Assembly (NCBI RefSeq): GCF_039962115.1
Contig: NZ_JAMPKJ010000026.1
Span: 1 to 64,000, forward strand
Source of the DNA: Funiculus sociatus GB2-C1
Lineage (GTDB): Bacteria > Cyanobacteriota > Cyanobacteriia > Cyanobacteriales > FACHB-T130
DNA: 64,000 nucleotides
Reading direction: 5' to 3'
Part shown: piece after piece, positions 61,938 to 64,000 of the stretch
Numbering within the stretch: the stretch's first letter is position 1
How the letters are laid out: each line of letters begins with the position of its first letter
The notes under the pieces: generated by a model
The model's input: only the letters and a program-made list of their open reading frames with translations
Database searches by the model: none
What the model was told of the DNA's origin: nothing
Made by a program: the position numbers and the translations under genes

Positions 61938-62930
61938 ATGCAGTCTATGCTTTTCGGCGCGCCTTGGTTGTTGGCGCACAAGTCGATGTTGGTAGTGAAC
62001 CAACCTCGGAAAATTTCTCTCTATGGTAATGATTATGTGATGTGGAAAGACGCTGCTGGAGCAATCCATGCCCTGCCTAATGCCTGTCCTCACATGGGAG
62101 CAATGTTGTCAGAAGGATGGTGCGAAGCACACATTGATGGTACGAGTACTGTCGTCTGCCCGTTTCATGCCTTGTCATTTGATTCAGAAGGATGCACCGT
62201 TTTGCCGGGATCGGAAAAGAAAACTTTGCCTCAACTGAAACCTTTAGAGTTAAAAATTCAAGGAGATTTCATCTGGTCTTACGGCGGATACGAGCCAAAA
62301 GTGCCGATTCCCACAGTCCTGAATGACATTGCAGACAGCTACTACTTTGTCGGGCATACCGCTGATACAAGTGTAGAGACCGATTTGCTGACTATGTTGC
62401 TGAATATGCACGACTATAATCACCAAAACGGTACTCACCGGGAATTATTCCGAGTTACCAATGTGGAATTTCATCAATTTATTGACAATGGGCATCATTC
62501 CCATGCGTTTTATGATCTGCCCACCGCTCCTTACAGTTTGGCAGAAAAGCTGAGAAAACCAGATTTATTCCTACTCCCGACCACCCTCAAAGCTCACCTA
62601 GAAAACCACTTCCCATCTCTCGTGATTTTTCATGGTGAAATGCCATTGGGTAAAGCAGTTCAGTGTCACATCTTTGTCCCAGAAGCCGAGAACCACACAA
62701 GGACTTACATTTTGCTATTTGGTCAAGCCAAGCACCCTGCCTTTAAGGTATTTGGCAGGACATATCTCAAGTTTGGCAAGGTGGTAGTCGATCAAGATGC
62801 TGAGATTTTGGGTAAGATTTATCCGAATACGCCTCAGAAAATTAAACTCAATAATGAGGTGGGTATGGACTGGGTGCGGCGCAATTTTCAAAGTTTCCCA
62901 AATGTTGTGGAACCGAATCTTTCAAAGTAG
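61938..62930 (+). CDS. Rieske [2Fe-2S] oxygenase-like protein
   Basis: 330 residues. The Rieske centre is NACPHMGAML and VVCPFHALSF (C50, H52, C74, H77), so all four cluster ligands are present. A C-terminal domain of about 240 residues follows with HDYNHQNGTHRELF, similar to the catalytic domain of ring-hydroxylating oxygenases and cyanobacterial pheophorbide/choline-type oxygenases, though I cannot identify the substrate. The ATG is preceded by ggagaac. Only 52 bp separates it from the divergent TetR gene, which probably controls it. Confidence 0.88.
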   Translation: MQSMLFGAPWLLAHKSMLVVNQPRKISLYGNDYVMWKDAAGAIHALPNACPHMGAMLSEGWCEAHIDGTSTVVCPFHALSFDSEGCTVLPGSEKKTLPQLKPLELKIQGDFIWSYGGYEPKVPIPTVLNDIADSYYFVGHTADTSVETDLLTMLLNMHDYNHQNGTHRELFRVTNVEFHQFIDNGHHSHAFYDLPTAPYSLAEKLRKPDLFLLPTTLKAHLENHFPSLVIFHGEMPLGKAVQCHIFVPEAENHTRTYILLFGQAKHPAFKVFGRTYLKFGKVVVDQDAEILGKIYPNTPQKIKLNNEVGMDWVRRNFQSFPNVVEPNLSK

Positions 62931-62984
62931 ACGGCGGATAGCTCTTCAATATTATGGTAGCTGTGCGTTTGAGCATCACTCCAT

Positions 62985-63083
62985 TGCGATCGCAACCATG
63001 AATAAAGATAGCGATCGCTTCTTGTCAGCTACGCGATCGCAACGATGAATAAAGATAGCGATCGCTCTTTTGGGTTGTGGAGT
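62985..63083. repeat. HIP1-rich repeat flanking the TetR-Rieske pair, right copy
   Basis: Two imperfect copies of the unit gcgatcgcaaccatgaataa followed by agatagcgatcgct, then tcttttgggttgtggagt. It matches the left copy at 61001-61074 in the same orientation. Confidence 0.75.
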
Positions 63084-63120
63084 CAAGGCGGCAGATATTT
63101 TTTCACTTTAAATTGACAAA

Positions 63121-63981
63121 TCACGTTCCGTCAGGTGCAGGAGGATTGTTAGACTGATCGCAATTGAGAGCTAGCATACCATTCTTGGCAAATACACTGA
63201 AACCATCTAAAAATTCGATGGCTGCTTCATTCTCCGCATGAGGTCGATTTTGCTCATCAAGCAGCACTTTATGTGGACGTTGACAGGTGAAACAGAAATC
63301 TTGAAATAAAAATGTCCAACCACACTCAGAAACGTATGTTCTAAGTGTGTGCCATAAGTCTTCTTCTATGAAGCATCCTAGCTCAGAGGTACAGAAATCT
63401 AGCAATCCACAAATACTACATTCTGTATCTGGTGAAACCAAACCTGTTGTCAAATAGGACCAAAATTGCTCAATTTGCCTTTGATGATTGGGTTTACCGG
63501 ATTTCCAGATTAAAGATAATTTTTCACTATCGCGTAGGCTTAAAGGTATCAAACTATTGAGCGGAGACCAGAAGCTAAATTGCTTATGCAAACTGTTCCA
63601 TAGCTCAAGATCAAACTGCTTTCCCACAATTTCAATCAGCGGACAAACAATATGTCTACGAAAAGAATCACGAAAAAATCCATATTTGATTAATTTATTT
63701 TTAACTTTTCTAATGATGTTGTTCAGCTTACGTTGATTGGGCAAGTTTGCAGCCGGATGAATATGGCTTATAAAGCTGAGGTTAGCTATACTATGCGGAC
63801 TGTCGAAATAGTAGATGTCAGGGATTTCTACGTTTGATATTTTCTGGTAAACTGCCTCAATTGCGAAAAAAGCTCTTGTTTTATCAACTGGCTGGGTTGA
63901 GATTGCCATTGAATACCACTTCATTCGATAGTCAGCAATTAGAGCTTTTTGCTGTGCTGTCAATTCAGGAATCATTGACAT
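63121..63981 (-). CDS. DUF6745-like protein
   Basis: 286 residues. It begins LTAQQKALIADYRMKWYSMA, followed by a PHSIANLSF segment, and near the end has FCFTCQRPHKVLLDEQNRPH then AAIEFLDGFSVFAKNG. This is the pattern I recall for DUF6745, a family of unknown function expanded in filamentous cyanobacteria. CxxC pairs (CSICGLLDFC and CFTC) could bind zinc. It is shorter at the C-terminus than other members I remember, and no partner gene is adjacent. Confidence 0.7.
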   Translation of the reverse strand: MSMIPELTAQQKALIADYRMKWYSMAISTQPVDKTRAFFAIEAVYQKISNVEIPDIYYFDSPHSIANLSFISHIHPAANLPNQRKLNNIIRKVKNKLIKYGFFRDSFRRHIVCPLIEIVGKQFDLELWNSLHKQFSFWSPLNSLIPLSLRDSEKLSLIWKSGKPNHQRQIEQFWSYLTTGLVSPDTECSICGLLDFCTSELGCFIEEDLWHTLRTYVSECGWTFLFQDFCFTCQRPHKVLLDEQNRPHAENEAAIEFLDGFSVFAKNGMLALNCDQSNNPPAPDGT

Positions 63982-64000
63982 CTCTTAGCGTACTTAACTG

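Noticed and set aside
62985-63083. CRISPR-like array of HIP1 units
   Set aside because: Only two to three imperfect units with palindromic HIP1 cores and no spacers of regular length; no cas genes in the window.

Overview
The window is chromosomal DNA from a cyanobacterium, most likely a large-genome filamentous or colonial type. HIP1 octamers (GCGATCGC) occur throughout. Typical cyanobacterial families are present: DUF3611, DUF2254, DUF2382/PRC-barrel, Ser/Thr kinase-WD40 fusions, MHYT/PAS/GAF hybrid kinases, DUF6745. Dispersed palindromic repeats (GTAGGTTGGGTT family, attgggg heptamers, GGGAAGGGG hairpins) are also typical. Genus is not called. No tRNA, rRNA or CRISPR array was recognised. 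All coordinates and motif matches were read by eye; nothing was searched or folded by software.

Layout. 0.1-1.2 kb: toxin-antitoxin pair with a PIN toxin. 1.2-6.9 kb: membrane proteins, including a minus-strand operon mscS / DUF2254 / voltage-gated-like channel with an odd selectivity filter. 7.1-11.8 kb: kinase-WD40 protein and two DUF2382 stress-type proteins. 12.2-18.6 kb: KDPG aldolase, two tandem L,D-transpeptidases, an Hsp70-like protein, glutaminase and a PHP phosphoesterase. 18.9-29.4 kb: defence-like island described below. 29.6-43 kb: signalling block (REC-kinase, REC-GGDEF-EAL, giant MHYT hybrid kinase, two paralogous cNMP-binding-domain kinases around a MarR regulator and a membrane protein). 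43.0-49.1 kb: a toxin-antitoxin cassette inserted at the 3' end of a HAD phosphatase gene, a membrane-anchored Hsp70-like protein and DUF4336. 49.5-59.3 kb: MtfA-like peptidase, then two near-identical Cache-HAMP histidine kinases enclosing an opposite-strand cassette of SpeD, an ATP-grasp/SET fusion, a free Cache domain and a half-size EamA transporter. 59.4-64 kb: hypothetical protein, GNAT, TetR with a fused transposon zinc ribbon, Rieske protein, DUF6745.

Main result. The island at 22.6-29.4 kb is read as a retron. It has an RT with YADD, the retron-specific NAxxH and VTG motifs, a winged-helix/SWIM protein and a WGR plus HEAT/ARM-repeat protein; from memory this gene set is the one assigned to type XIII retrons. 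The 358 bp between the SWIM and RT genes contains what looks like the msr-msd RNA: two distant inverted repeats (a1/a2, 9 bp plus 7 bp) enclosing a 6-bp msr hairpin and a long msd hairpin with a perfect 12-bp stem. The RT then has its own promoter (TTGCAA, 16 bp, TATAAT) with a perfect match to the cyanobacterial LexA-box consensus between the two hexamers; a 13/14 match lies upstream of the HEAT gene. This predicts a DNA-damage-regulated retron. Beside it, a VWA protein and a WGR/propeller protein share an unnamed ~65-residue C-terminal domain (three copies in total) and may be part of the same island.

Second candidate. The SpeD / ATP-grasp-SET / Cache / EamA cassette between duplicated Cache kinases looks like a small-molecule synthesis, export and sensing module. 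Its chemistry is not known to me and the functional link is inference.
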